A stretch of 64,000 nt of DNA, taken from CAVXGU01 sp963761615. GTDB taxonomy: Bacteria; Acidobacteriota; Vicinamibacteria; Vicinamibacterales; CAVVIG01. The translations under genes were made by a program, and so were the position numbers. Below the pieces are notes generated by a model that saw only the letters and a list, made by a program, of their open reading frames with translations, was not told the origin of the DNA and did no database searches. Shown here in pieces: positions 11,883-19,529 of the stretch. The first letter of the stretch is position 1. Every line of letters begins with the position of its first letter. The stretch lies in contig CAVXGU010000004.1 of the NCBI GenBank assembly GCA_963761615.1, positions 434,001 to 498,000 of the forward strand. Reading direction: 5' to 3'.

Positions 11883-14306
11883 TCACACGGGAGACCGCAC
11901 CGTCACGCAGAAATTCGAGCCCTCCCACCGGTCCGCGATCGACCAGTGGAACGTGAACGTGACGGCCGAACCGACCGGAAGGGCTTCGGTGTCCAGCTCC
12001 ACGACGTGGATCCCGAGGCCCGTGTCGCGCGTCGCGGTGTCGGCCATGGTTCGCCAGTCGTCGTCGGTCCACCGCACGGTCGCCGGCGACAGGACCTCGA
12101 TCCGCAGAACCTTCCCCTGCGGCAGGGTCCGGCACTTGGCGTTGAACCGCCAGAGGTGGCAACGGTAGCTGGAGCCCTGTCGATACCGTGCGGCCGTCTG
12201 CACGGGTGTGTCGAAGACCCGGCCGTCGCACAGCGAGCGACGGAGCTTGAGGTACTCGGCGTGCGCCCACACGAGCGGCATGGCCGAGTGGGAAGGCTTG
12301 CCGCGAAACAGCTCCTTGTCCGGAATGTCTTCACTGTCCCACACCTGCTCGGGGATGAGACCCGACGCGCCGGCGAAGTGCTCCATCGCCTGCAACAGGC
12401 GCAGGGCCGCGGCCGTGTTGCCGGCCGCCAGCTCGTAGTGGGCGCGCTCGCCCGCCAGCAGCGGCCACGCCCGGCCGATGCCGGTTCCGGTGAAGGCCGA
12501 CCCGTCCGCCTGCTCGCCGTACCCATCGTCGTTGTACCGGTGCCACGCGGTGCCGCCCGGAAGGTCGACCTCGAGCAGCGCATCGACGACTTTCACCGTC
12601 TCCAGGATGCGAGGGTCGTCGGGCGCGCGGAGACCGAACCTCACGAGCGAGAGGGCGTCGGTGCTGACGATCTCGGCCGCCGGTTCGTCGCTCTGTCCGG
12701 GCGGCCGGTTCTTGATCGGGACGTACCCCATCATCGGTGACGGTCCCGTGGCCCGGTCCGGCGGCGCGATGCGCACGTAGTAGCCGCCTGCGCCGACGCG
12801 GTCGCAGAGATCGGTCCCGCCGATGAAGCACCAGCGCTCGATCGACGCGTTCCAGTAGTCGGCCACCTCGCGGAAGTACACGCCGGCCGCCGATTCGTGG
12901 AATTCGTCGGCCATGTCGGCGGCGGCGAGCAGGGACGCGATCGACGCCGCGAGCGTGAACGGCGAGTACCCCGGATCCTCCTCCCAGCGGTCCTGGGCCG
13001 TGATCGGACCGCTCGTCGCCACGAAGCGAGCCGCCGTGAACACCATCGGCCAGAGCTCCGCGTACTCGGCCGGCGTGATCACGCCCTCGCGCCTCGCCAG
13101 GTCCACGAGCAGGATGGGGAGCGCCGACTCGTCCAGCTGCACGTTGTCCCAGTACGGGCGGCCGTCGATCCACATGTTCTGGTTCCAGTGTCCATCCGGC
13201 GACTGGGTCGCCTTCAGGAACTGCAGCACGCGCTTCGCGTGCTGCGCCGCGCCGACCGCCATCAGCCCGCCCGCGATCTCGACCAGGTCGCGCGGCCACA
13301 CCAGGTGGTAGCCGCCGAGGTCGTCATCGCCCCTGGCGTCGCCCCAGGGAATCGACAGGCTGGCGATGATGCCGCCCGGCGTGCTCTTCGACTCGTGCGT
13401 GGCCAGAACGGCCGCACTGGCGGCGGAGAGGCCGGCACCTTCGGCGCCTTCGACGCATGACGGGGAGAGGGCGTCCTGCCACGTCCGCCATCCGTCGATG
13501 TACTTCCGCTCGATTGCGCCGAAGTCCCGGGCGAGACTGTCCCGGGCCGCTTCAATCGCCTGTTCGGGCGACTCGCCGAAGCCCAGGGCGATCACGAACG
13601 ATCCGTTCGTGGCGGCGAGGTCGACCTCCGCAGTGATGGCGACGTTGCCGGCGTCGGCCCGCGCGTACTCCGCCGTCAACTGCCGGTGCACCTTCAGGTC
13701 CTGCCAGCCGTCCGAACATCCGACGTATCCCACGGAGAGCGTGAGCCAGGGCGACGAGCAGGCGAGCGCCAGCGCCGTCCCGTCCCGCTGTGCGACGGCG
13801 ATCGGCGTTCCCCCGGGACTCGCGATCCACGCCGAGTTCCCGTAGCCCCGGTTGCCGAGATGCGGCGCCAGCAGGGTATACAGACGGTAGTCCGCCAGGC
13901 TCCCCGCGAGCGGGACGAACCGGGTTCGCTGCAGGAAGACGTCGCGATCCGGGTCGGCGAGGATGGTCTTTTCGAGGCGGTATCGACCCTTCAGGCACGT
14001 GTTGGAGAGGAGGAAGCCCGGTACGCCGTCGGCGATCCACCGGACCGTGCTCTCGGCGTCCCGCTTTTCTTCGGAGAAGAACTCTCGTCCATCGGTGACG
14101 ATCAGCCCGAGGTCACGCGTGCAGGCCGTGTCGATCGTCGGGTAGTAGATCTCGTTGACGATGCCGTGGCTGATGGCGAACCAGATCCGGCTCCGCCGCC
14201 CCGCCGCCGTTCCCACACCGGTCTTGGCGCTCGACGTCCATCGCGGCACGATGCCGGGGCATCCCGGCGCCGAGGGAATCCGCTCGGCGGGATCGTCAGC
14301 CGCCAT
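11883..14306 (-). CDS. GH15 glucoamylase / glucodextranase-type glycoside hydrolase
   Basis: 807 residues, complete. An N-terminal beta-sandwich (ISHGIVNEIYYPTIDTAC) precedes the (alpha/alpha)6 barrel. Conserved barrel pieces are GYHLVWPRDLVEIAGGL, DGHWNQNMWIDG, LDESALPILL, the catalytic acid region RWEEDPGYSP and the base region GLIPEQVWD; GHxxxPLVWAHAEY is replaced by PSHSAMPLVWAHAEY. The enzyme releases glucose from non-reducing ends of alpha-glucans by inversion. No signal peptide is visible, so it is probably cytoplasmic and acts on stored glucan or trehalose. Its start overlaps the SDR stop by 11 bases, so the two are likely co-transcribed. Confidence 0.88.
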   Translation of the reverse strand: MAADDPAERIPSAPGCPGIVPRWTSSAKTGVGTAAGRRSRIWFAISHGIVNEIYYPTIDTACTRDLGLIVTDGREFFSEEKRDAESTVRWIADGVPGFLLSNTCLKGRYRLEKTILADPDRDVFLQRTRFVPLAGSLADYRLYTLLAPHLGNRGYGNSAWIASPGGTPIAVAQRDGTALALACSSPWLTLSVGYVGCSDGWQDLKVHRQLTAEYARADAGNVAITAEVDLAATNGSFVIALGFGESPEQAIEAARDSLARDFGAIERKYIDGWRTWQDALSPSCVEGAEGAGLSAASAAVLATHESKSTPGGIIASLSIPWGDARGDDDLGGYHLVWPRDLVEIAGGLMAVGAAQHAKRVLQFLKATQSPDGHWNQNMWIDGRPYWDNVQLDESALPILLVDLARREGVITPAEYAELWPMVFTAARFVATSGPITAQDRWEEDPGYSPFTLAASIASLLAAADMADEFHESAAGVYFREVADYWNASIERWCFIGGTDLCDRVGAGGYYVRIAPPDRATGPSPMMGYVPIKNRPPGQSDEPAAEIVSTDALSLVRFGLRAPDDPRILETVKVVDALLEVDLPGGTAWHRYNDDGYGEQADGSAFTGTGIGRAWPLLAGERAHYELAAGNTAAALRLLQAMEHFAGASGLIPEQVWDSEDIPDKELFRGKPSHSAMPLVWAHAEYLKLRRSLCDGRVFDTPVQTAARYRQGSSYRCHLWRFNAKCRTLPQGKVLRIEVLSPATVRWTDDDWRTMADTATRDTGLGIHVVELDTEALPVGSAVTFTFHWSIADRWEGSNFCVTVRSPV

Positions 14307-15072
14307 GACTGAAGTCGGGATAGTCGGTCATGCCGCCGTCCACGAACAGCGTGCGGCCGGTCACGTACGATCCGACGTCCGAGACGAGCGCGACGACCAG
14401 CCGGGCGATCTCGTCGGGCGTGCCGATGCGTCCGAGTGGAACCTTCTCCAGCAGGTCCCGCATGTTCGCCGGATCGCTCCAGACGGACTGGTTGATCGGC
14501 GTCTTGACGGCTCCCGGGCCCACGGCGAGCACGCGCACGCCGGAGGGCGCCGCTTCCTGCGCGAGCGTCTTGGTGAGCATGCCGATCGCCGCCTTGCTCG
14601 CCGTGTACGCGCTGTACCCCGACCACGCGATGATCTCGTGCACGGAGCTGACGTTCAGGATGACGCCCGACCTGGCGGGCACCATGCGCTTCAAGGCCTC
14701 GCGCGCGCAGTAGAACGCGCCGAACAGGTTGATCTCGACGACGCGGCGCCAGTCGGCCGGGTCGGCGTCCCAGGCCGCCGCGCGCTTGCCGTCGACGCCC
14801 GCGTTGTTCACGAGGATGTCGAGACCGCCCCAGGTTCGGTCGACCTGCGCGAACATGTCCGCGACGGCGGCGGGATCGGCGACGTCGGCCTTGACCGTCG
14901 TGGCCCGTGCCGCGCCGATTCGCCCCGCGATCGCCTCGGCCGCCTCCGGATGGGCGACGTAGTTGATCGCCACCCTGGCACCGGCATCGGCGAGGGCGAG
15001 GACGATCGCTTCGCCGATCCCGGAATTGCCGCCCGTCACCAGCGCGCGCTTGCCATCGAGGGAAATGTTCAT
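14296..15072 (-). CDS. Short-chain dehydrogenase/reductase, glucose 1-dehydrogenase-like
   Basis: 258 residues with the classical SDR signature: TGGNSGIG at 13-20 for NAD(P) binding, NNAG, the catalytic Ser in NVSSVHEI, and YTASK. The C-terminal GRTLFVDGGMTDYP fits glucose-1-dehydrogenase-like SDRs. Coupled to the GH15 gene, which would supply free glucose; oxidation to gluconolactone is therefore a reasonable guess but the substrate is not proven. Confidence 0.85.
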   Translation of the reverse strand: MNISLDGKRALVTGGNSGIGEAIVLALADAGARVAINYVAHPEAAEAIAGRIGAARATTVKADVADPAAVADMFAQVDRTWGGLDILVNNAGVDGKRAAAWDADPADWRRVVEINLFGAFYCAREALKRMVPARSGVILNVSSVHEIIAWSGYSAYTASKAAIGMLTKTLAQEAAPSGVRVLAVGPGAVKTPINQSVWSDPANMRDLLEKVPLGRIGTPDEIARLVVALVSDVGSYVTGRTLFVDGGMTDYPDFSHGG

Positions 15073-15081
15073 GCGGGCGTT

Positions 15082-15366
15082 CTACCTCCTGGTTCCGCCG
15101 CGTCGGCGGTCGTCCCGTTCCGGCCAGAACGCGAGCACGGCGCCGGCGAACAGGATCAGGGCCTTGAACGTGAGCGACCCCAGCACGACGGCCGCCCGGT
15201 GGCGGAGTCCGGCGTGGATGGCCATTCGGAGGAGCACCGGATGCAGCCAGCCGAGGAGGTCGACTGCGCTGTACGCGACGCTGACCGCGAGCACGCCCAC
15301 GCCGATCTGCCGCCGCCGGGACGACCGCGGGCCCGGGGCAGGCGCGCCTGCGTCGAGCTCAGCCAT
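15082..15366 (-). CDS. Small membrane protein, likely DUF2127-like
   Basis: 94 residues from the ATG at 15366 (a TTG at 15387 would add seven). Two hydrophobic stretches (IGVGVLAVSVAYSAVDLLGWL and VLGSLTFKALILFAGAVLAFW) and a basic C-terminus (ERDDRRRGGTRR). Nine bases separate it from the SDR start on the same strand, so it could be the first gene of that short operon. Family assignment is uncertain. Confidence 0.5.
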   Translation of the reverse strand: MAELDAGAPAPGPRSSRRRQIGVGVLAVSVAYSAVDLLGWLHPVLLRMAIHAGLRHRAAVVLGSLTFKALILFAGAVLAFWPERDDRRRGGTRR

Positions 15367-15444
15367 GTTCAACGTGTTCGCCGGCAACGCATGTTTTGAC
15401 TGCCCGGGCCCGCCAACGGTCTGGCATCCAACTGGTATCTAATA

Positions 15445-17460
15445 ATGACGTTGCCACGCTGGCCCAACCGGACCCACGCTCGCGGCCGTCTCGTCGCCGA
15501 CATACTCGCGGCGGCGACGCAGGGACGAGGCGCCGACGCAATCGCCCCGCAGGACGTCGCCGACATCGTACCCCTCCTTCTGAGGTCCGGGGCGGGTCCG
15601 CTGGCCTGGTGGGCCCTGCGGGCCTCGGCCGCGGCGGGCAGCCCCGGGGCCGCCGAACTGGTGGGCGCCTATCGCGCGGACGCCATGCGGGCGGCAATCG
15701 CCAACGTCGAGCTCGAGGAGCTATCCCGGGAGATCTCGGCCGCGGGGCTGGACGTGGTCCTCGGCAAGGGATGGTCGGTCGCCCGCGCGTACCCGTCGCT
15801 CGGCCTTCGTCCCTACAGCGACTTCGATTTCTACCTGCGCCGGCGCGACCATTCGCGCTTCCTCGCCGTTCTCGCGGCCCGATCGCCCGGACGCATCTTC
15901 GCCGTGGACGTGCATCCGGGCATGAGCTACCTGGACGATCGCGACGCCGACATCGTCTTTGCCCGTTCCCGCCTCGCCCTGGTGGGGTCGGCCGGCGTCC
16001 GCGTGTTCGGTCCCGAGGATCATCTGCGGCTCGTGTGTCTGCACGCGCTCGCGGAGGGCGTGATCCGTCCGACCTGGCTGTGCGACGTTGCCGTCCTCGC
16101 GGCCGCGGTGCCGCCCGACTTCGACTGGGATTACTTCGGCGCAGGGTCGCCCCGCGGGGACTGGTGCCGGGCGGCGGTCGCGCTCGCTCACGAGGTGCTG
16201 GGTCTGGACGTCTCCCACGTTCCCGCGAGCGCGAGATGCCGTTCACTCCCTCGCTGGCTGGCCCGGAGCGTGCTCTCGACCTGGGGCCAGGGGCCGCGCC
16301 CGAAGGGATCACGCACGCCGATGGACCAGATCGCCCGCAAGCCGGGTCCGATGCTCCGGGCACTTGTCGAGCGCTGGCCGCTGCCGATCGAGGCAACGGT
16401 CGGGGTCGGCGGCCGGATCGACGGGGCACCACGCCTGCCGTACGAAATCGCCGAGGCCCTGCGCCGTGGCGCGGCCTATCTTCACCGCCGCCGGCCGGAG
16501 GGTGTGTCTGCCGGTCGGGGAACCGCCCGCCGACACGGCCTCCCTGTGCCGCACGCCCCGCGCCCGAGTGCAGGCGCTTCGCCGGCTGTCGCACGTCGGT
16601 CTCACCCCGCGTCGGGGCCCCGGGTCGCCATTCTGGTGGTCGGCTGCCTCCTTCCGGAGTACAGCCGGTGCATTCGAGCGATCCGCTCGACCTGGGGGGC
16701 CACGTCCACCGACGCCGTCGACATCTACTACGTCTACGGCACGCAGCGCGTGAACCCCGCTCCCGGCGTCATGGGCATCGAGGAGCTGATCGGACGGCCG
16801 GGGCCGAGCCTGCGCGAGCACGAGGCCTGGGTGTCGGGCGACGTCATCCTCTGCGGCGCAGCCGACCTTCTCGCCGAGCAGCGCGACTGCGTGCTGCGCA
16901 AGCGTCTCATCGCGTTCGGCTACCTCGCAAATGACGGGCACTATGACTTCGTCTACACGGTCTGCGCGTGCAGTTACGTGGACGTCGGCGTGCTGCGTGG
17001 GTATGTCAACGAGCTGCCGGCCAGCGGGGTGTACCAGGGGCCGCTGGGGATCCACGCCGCCAGCGGCGCCCCGTTCGTCTCGGGCGCGTCGATGCTGCTG
17101 TCACGGGACCTCGCGGCGGATCTTTCGCGGCATGCCGGGGCGATCATCGCCGCGAACGACGGCGTGGAGCCGGACGATGTCGCCATCGGGCGCTGGATTG
17201 CCGAACACCACAGCCACGAACCGGTGCGCGACATCTGCAGACGGATTGCCGCGGGCGAACGGGCGACCAGCGGTCAGACCTTCGTGATTCCCTACGGCCG
17301 CGGCCTGACCGACTACGTCCTGTCGCCCCCGGTCGATCAGATCCCGCGGCCGCAGACGTACCACTACCACTTCCATGCCCAGCGGATCTGGCAGCTGGAA
17401 GCCTTTCACCGGCGCCATTTCAGCGCCGACGTTCGCGAGCACGAGAAGGCACACGCATGA
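15445..17460 (+). CDS. Nucleotidyltransferase-family (NTP_transf_5) / GT31-like glycosyltransferase fusion
   Basis: 671 residues. Residues ~1-310 match the uncharacterised nucleotidyltransferase family: LGKGWSVARAYP around 106-117 and SDFDFYL (D126, D128). After a low-complexity Arg/Pro linker, residues ~390-660 resemble beta-1,3-galactosyl/GlcNAc transferases (GT31): RVAILVVGCL, AIRSTWGA, YDFVY, then FVSGASMLLSRDL and the EPDDVAIGRWI acidic element. The usual DDD metal motif is replaced by CACSYVDVG. GT31 includes plant hydroxyproline-O-galactosyltransferases. The 3' end overlaps the next gene by four bases (ATGA). Proposed role: adding a sugar to the cluster A peptide; inference. Confidence 0.72.
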   Translation: MTLPRWPNRTHARGRLVADILAAATQGRGADAIAPQDVADIVPLLLRSGAGPLAWWALRASAAAGSPGAAELVGAYRADAMRAAIANVELEELSREISAAGLDVVLGKGWSVARAYPSLGLRPYSDFDFYLRRRDHSRFLAVLAARSPGRIFAVDVHPGMSYLDDRDADIVFARSRLALVGSAGVRVFGPEDHLRLVCLHALAEGVIRPTWLCDVAVLAAAVPPDFDWDYFGAGSPRGDWCRAAVALAHEVLGLDVSHVPASARCRSLPRWLARSVLSTWGQGPRPKGSRTPMDQIARKPGPMLRALVERWPLPIEATVGVGGRIDGAPRLPYEIAEALRRGAAYLHRRRPEGVSAGRGTARRHGLPVPHAPRPSAGASPAVARRSHPASGPRVAILVVGCLLPEYSRCIRAIRSTWGATSTDAVDIYYVYGTQRVNPAPGVMGIEELIGRPGPSLREHEAWVSGDVILCGAADLLAEQRDCVLRKRLIAFGYLANDGHYDFVYTVCACSYVDVGVLRGYVNELPASGVYQGPLGIHAASGAPFVSGASMLLSRDLAADLSRHAGAIIAANDGVEPDDVAIGRWIAEHHSHEPVRDICRRIAAGERATSGQTFVIPYGRGLTDYVLSPPVDQIPRPQTYHYHFHAQRIWQLEAFHRRHFSADVREHEKAHA

Positions 17461-18557
17461 CGACCGGCATCCGGCGCCATTACATCTTCTCGACGGAGGG
17501 CTCCGCGTTTCACGACTGGCAGTCGGAGGTGCTGCTGCACAGCCATCGACTGGGCGGTCTCGGGGGCCGGATCACCCGGATTGTCAGTGCCGGAGACGAC
17601 TGGCGGCCGCCGGCGGGTGCACGCGCCGACTGCGGCGTCGTGCGCGTGCCCAGGTTCGATCCGCTCCACGGGGACTCGTACCCGCTGCGCAATCGGCCGC
17701 ACAGTCTCGTGCACATCTTCGAGCACATGCCGGGCTACATCGATCCGGACGAGATCGTGGTACTCCTCGACCCGGATCAGGTACTGGTGGGATCCCGGGA
17801 GTCGTGGAACGCGTTGTTCGAGCAGGTGGCCGCACGCGGCCCGCTCGCGGCGGGCTACGGCATCGGTTCGTGCTTCCTGGACACCTGGGCCGACCGGTTC
17901 TGCGAGGGCCGGTGTTCCGGGGCCGGCGACGTCGTTCGAGCCAACATCGCCATCGGCGCACCGTACATCCTCTACGGCCGGGACCTGCAGGCCATCGCTC
18001 CGGTGTGGGTGGACGTCATGGAGCGCATCAGGCGCGACCCGCAGGTCGCGGACCTCGCCGGCTGGTGCACGGACATGTACGCGTATGCCATCGCGACGAT
18101 CCGGCTCGGCCTGCCGCATACGCGGCTGCCCCTCATGATCTCCTCGCCGTTCGACGGGAACGAGCCGTGGGACCTGGCGTCGGTTGACGCCGGGGGACGC
18201 CCCCGCTTCGGCTTTCCGCTCGTCGTCGTGCACTACTGCCAGAGACTTTCGATCGGTTCGTACTCGTGGTCCAAGCACGACCATCACGAGTTCGCCATGC
18301 GCGACCGTACTCGGCGGCCGCTGTTTCCGATGGTGTCGGTGCCTGACGACGTCGAGGCCCTGACCCGGATGATCGCGGAGGTCTCGGCGGACGCGAGGTT
18401 GCTGGATTCCCGCGACCCGGTGAGGAATCCCGCTGACGTCCCGGTGGACGAGATCCGCCGGCGGGCCGAGGCCTGCCGCAGCGTGTTCCTCTACAGCGCG
18501 GTGCTGCCGCTGGCGAACGAGGCGCTGCGGGCGTGCTACGCGTCCGCGCCGGACTAG
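17457..18557 (+). CDS. HPAT/SERGT-like peptidyl glycosyltransferase
   Basis: 366 residues. The N-terminal YIFSTEGSAFHDWQSEVLLHS, then GGRITRIVSAG, then YPLRNRPHSLVHIFEHMP, and IVVLLDPDQVL with D105-x-D107 match in order the pattern of plant and algal hydroxyproline O-arabinosyltransferases and peptidyl serine alpha-galactosyltransferases (DWQ, ITRLLS, YPxxNKP, VILDADM). Those enzymes glycosylate Hyp or Ser in extensin SPPPP motifs. A bacterial relative beside two prolyl-hydroxylase-like genes and an SPPPP peptide is unusual. No signal peptide, so a cytoplasmic reaction is expected. Coupled by ATGA to the upstream gene and tail-to-tail (four-base overlap) with the 2OG oxygenase at 18554. Confidence 0.75.
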   Translation: MTTGIRRHYIFSTEGSAFHDWQSEVLLHSHRLGGLGGRITRIVSAGDDWRPPAGARADCGVVRVPRFDPLHGDSYPLRNRPHSLVHIFEHMPGYIDPDEIVVLLDPDQVLVGSRESWNALFEQVAARGPLAAGYGIGSCFLDTWADRFCEGRCSGAGDVVRANIAIGAPYILYGRDLQAIAPVWVDVMERIRRDPQVADLAGWCTDMYAYAIATIRLGLPHTRLPLMISSPFDGNEPWDLASVDAGGRPRFGFPLVVVHYCQRLSIGSYSWSKHDHHEFAMRDRTRRPLFPMVSVPDDVEALTRMIAEVSADARLLDSRDPVRNPADVPVDEIRRRAEACRSVFLYSAVLPLANEALRACYASAPD

Positions 18558-19504
18558 CCGTCCCGACGCACCCAGCCGTTGATCGTGAACCGGCTGTCCG
18601 CGAATGCCCTGGACGGGCACTTCACCGGGAGCACTTCGTGGTGGCAGTAGCTCGGGAAGAGGACCATGCTGTTCCGCCTCGGCTCGACGACGGAAAACGA
18701 CTCGTCCTTTTCCAGCGCCCCGTTGACGAGCCGCGAGTCGTACAGCACCAGCTCTCCACCGGTATATCCCTTCGGCTCGCGATTGAAGTAGTAGACGAAC
18801 GTGAGCTCCCGGGTCGCCGTGTCCTCCGACCCGCTGTCGGGATGGACCTTGAAGTAGTCGCGGTCGTTGTGAGCCGTCAGCTGCGCCTCGATCTTCGCCA
18901 CGTGGAAGGGCGGTACCGCCAGCGTGCGCAGGGCGGCCGGCAGATAGGCCCGGACCCGGCCCAGAATGAGCTCGCTGAACTCGGGGAAGTCGAAGAGCAC
19001 TCGCGACCGGCGATAGCCCTCGACTTTCGTGGTGACCTCGCTCGGACGCAACTGTTCCTCCCGGGCGAGCGCGAAGTCGATGAGCCGCGCGAGGTCATCC
19101 GCCCCGAGGACGTCGTCGATCTGGAGCCACCGCGTCGGGACGGTCGTCGCCGCCGGCGCCGCCGCCGCTGGCGGTGGCGCCTCGATCGAGGGCCTGAGCC
19201 TCCACACCGGGTCGCCGGCCTGGGCGAGGACCGGGGGCGTGGTCGTGATGGCCACGAGGTCGCGGTCGCAGAACGTCAAGGCTGTTCGCCCGTCCCGAAG
19301 CGGGATCTGGAACAGCGCCGCGTCCTGAGCCGCGGTCCCGTCGAGCTTGGCCGCCAGCGACCGCACGAGGTTCACGAGAATGGTCGAATCCGACGCCAGC
19401 GTGACGACGTAGCGGTGACCGCCGTTCAGCAGGATCTCGACCTCCACGTCTCTGACCCGGTCACCCGTCTCGTCCAGGACGCTCGACGTCTGCTGTGCCT
19501 TCAT
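18554..19504 (-). CDS. 2OG-Fe(II) oxygenase, prolyl 4-hydroxylase-like, with extended N-terminal region
   Basis: 316 residues from ATG 19504 (GAAAGGA eight bases upstream). The C-terminal double-stranded beta-helix has the iron ligands H221-x-D223 (FKVHPDSG) and H289 (CHHEVLPV), with R305 in SRFTINGWV for 2-oxoglutarate. TYYFN/GGELVLYD elements agree with the P4H alpha-like family. The first ~115 residues form a separate beta-rich domain I do not recognise, followed by an Ala/Pro linker. Starts 25 bases after the fucosyltransferase/kinase gene, as the last gene of the operon led by the proline-rich peptide. Confidence 0.8.
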   Translation of the reverse strand: MKAQQTSSVLDETGDRVRDVEVEILLNGGHRYVVTLASDSTILVNLVRSLAAKLDGTAAQDAALFQIPLRDGRTALTFCDRDLVAITTTPPVLAQAGDPVWRLRPSIEAPPPAAAAPAATTVPTRWLQIDDVLGADDLARLIDFALAREEQLRPSEVTTKVEGYRRSRVLFDFPEFSELILGRVRAYLPAALRTLAVPPFHVAKIEAQLTAHNDRDYFKVHPDSGSEDTATRELTFVYYFNREPKGYTGGELVLYDSRLVNGALEKDESFSVVEPRRNSMVLFPSYCHHEVLPVKCPSRAFADSRFTINGWVRRDG

Positions 19505-19529
19505 CGCTGATCCTTTCGGCGCGCCGCCG

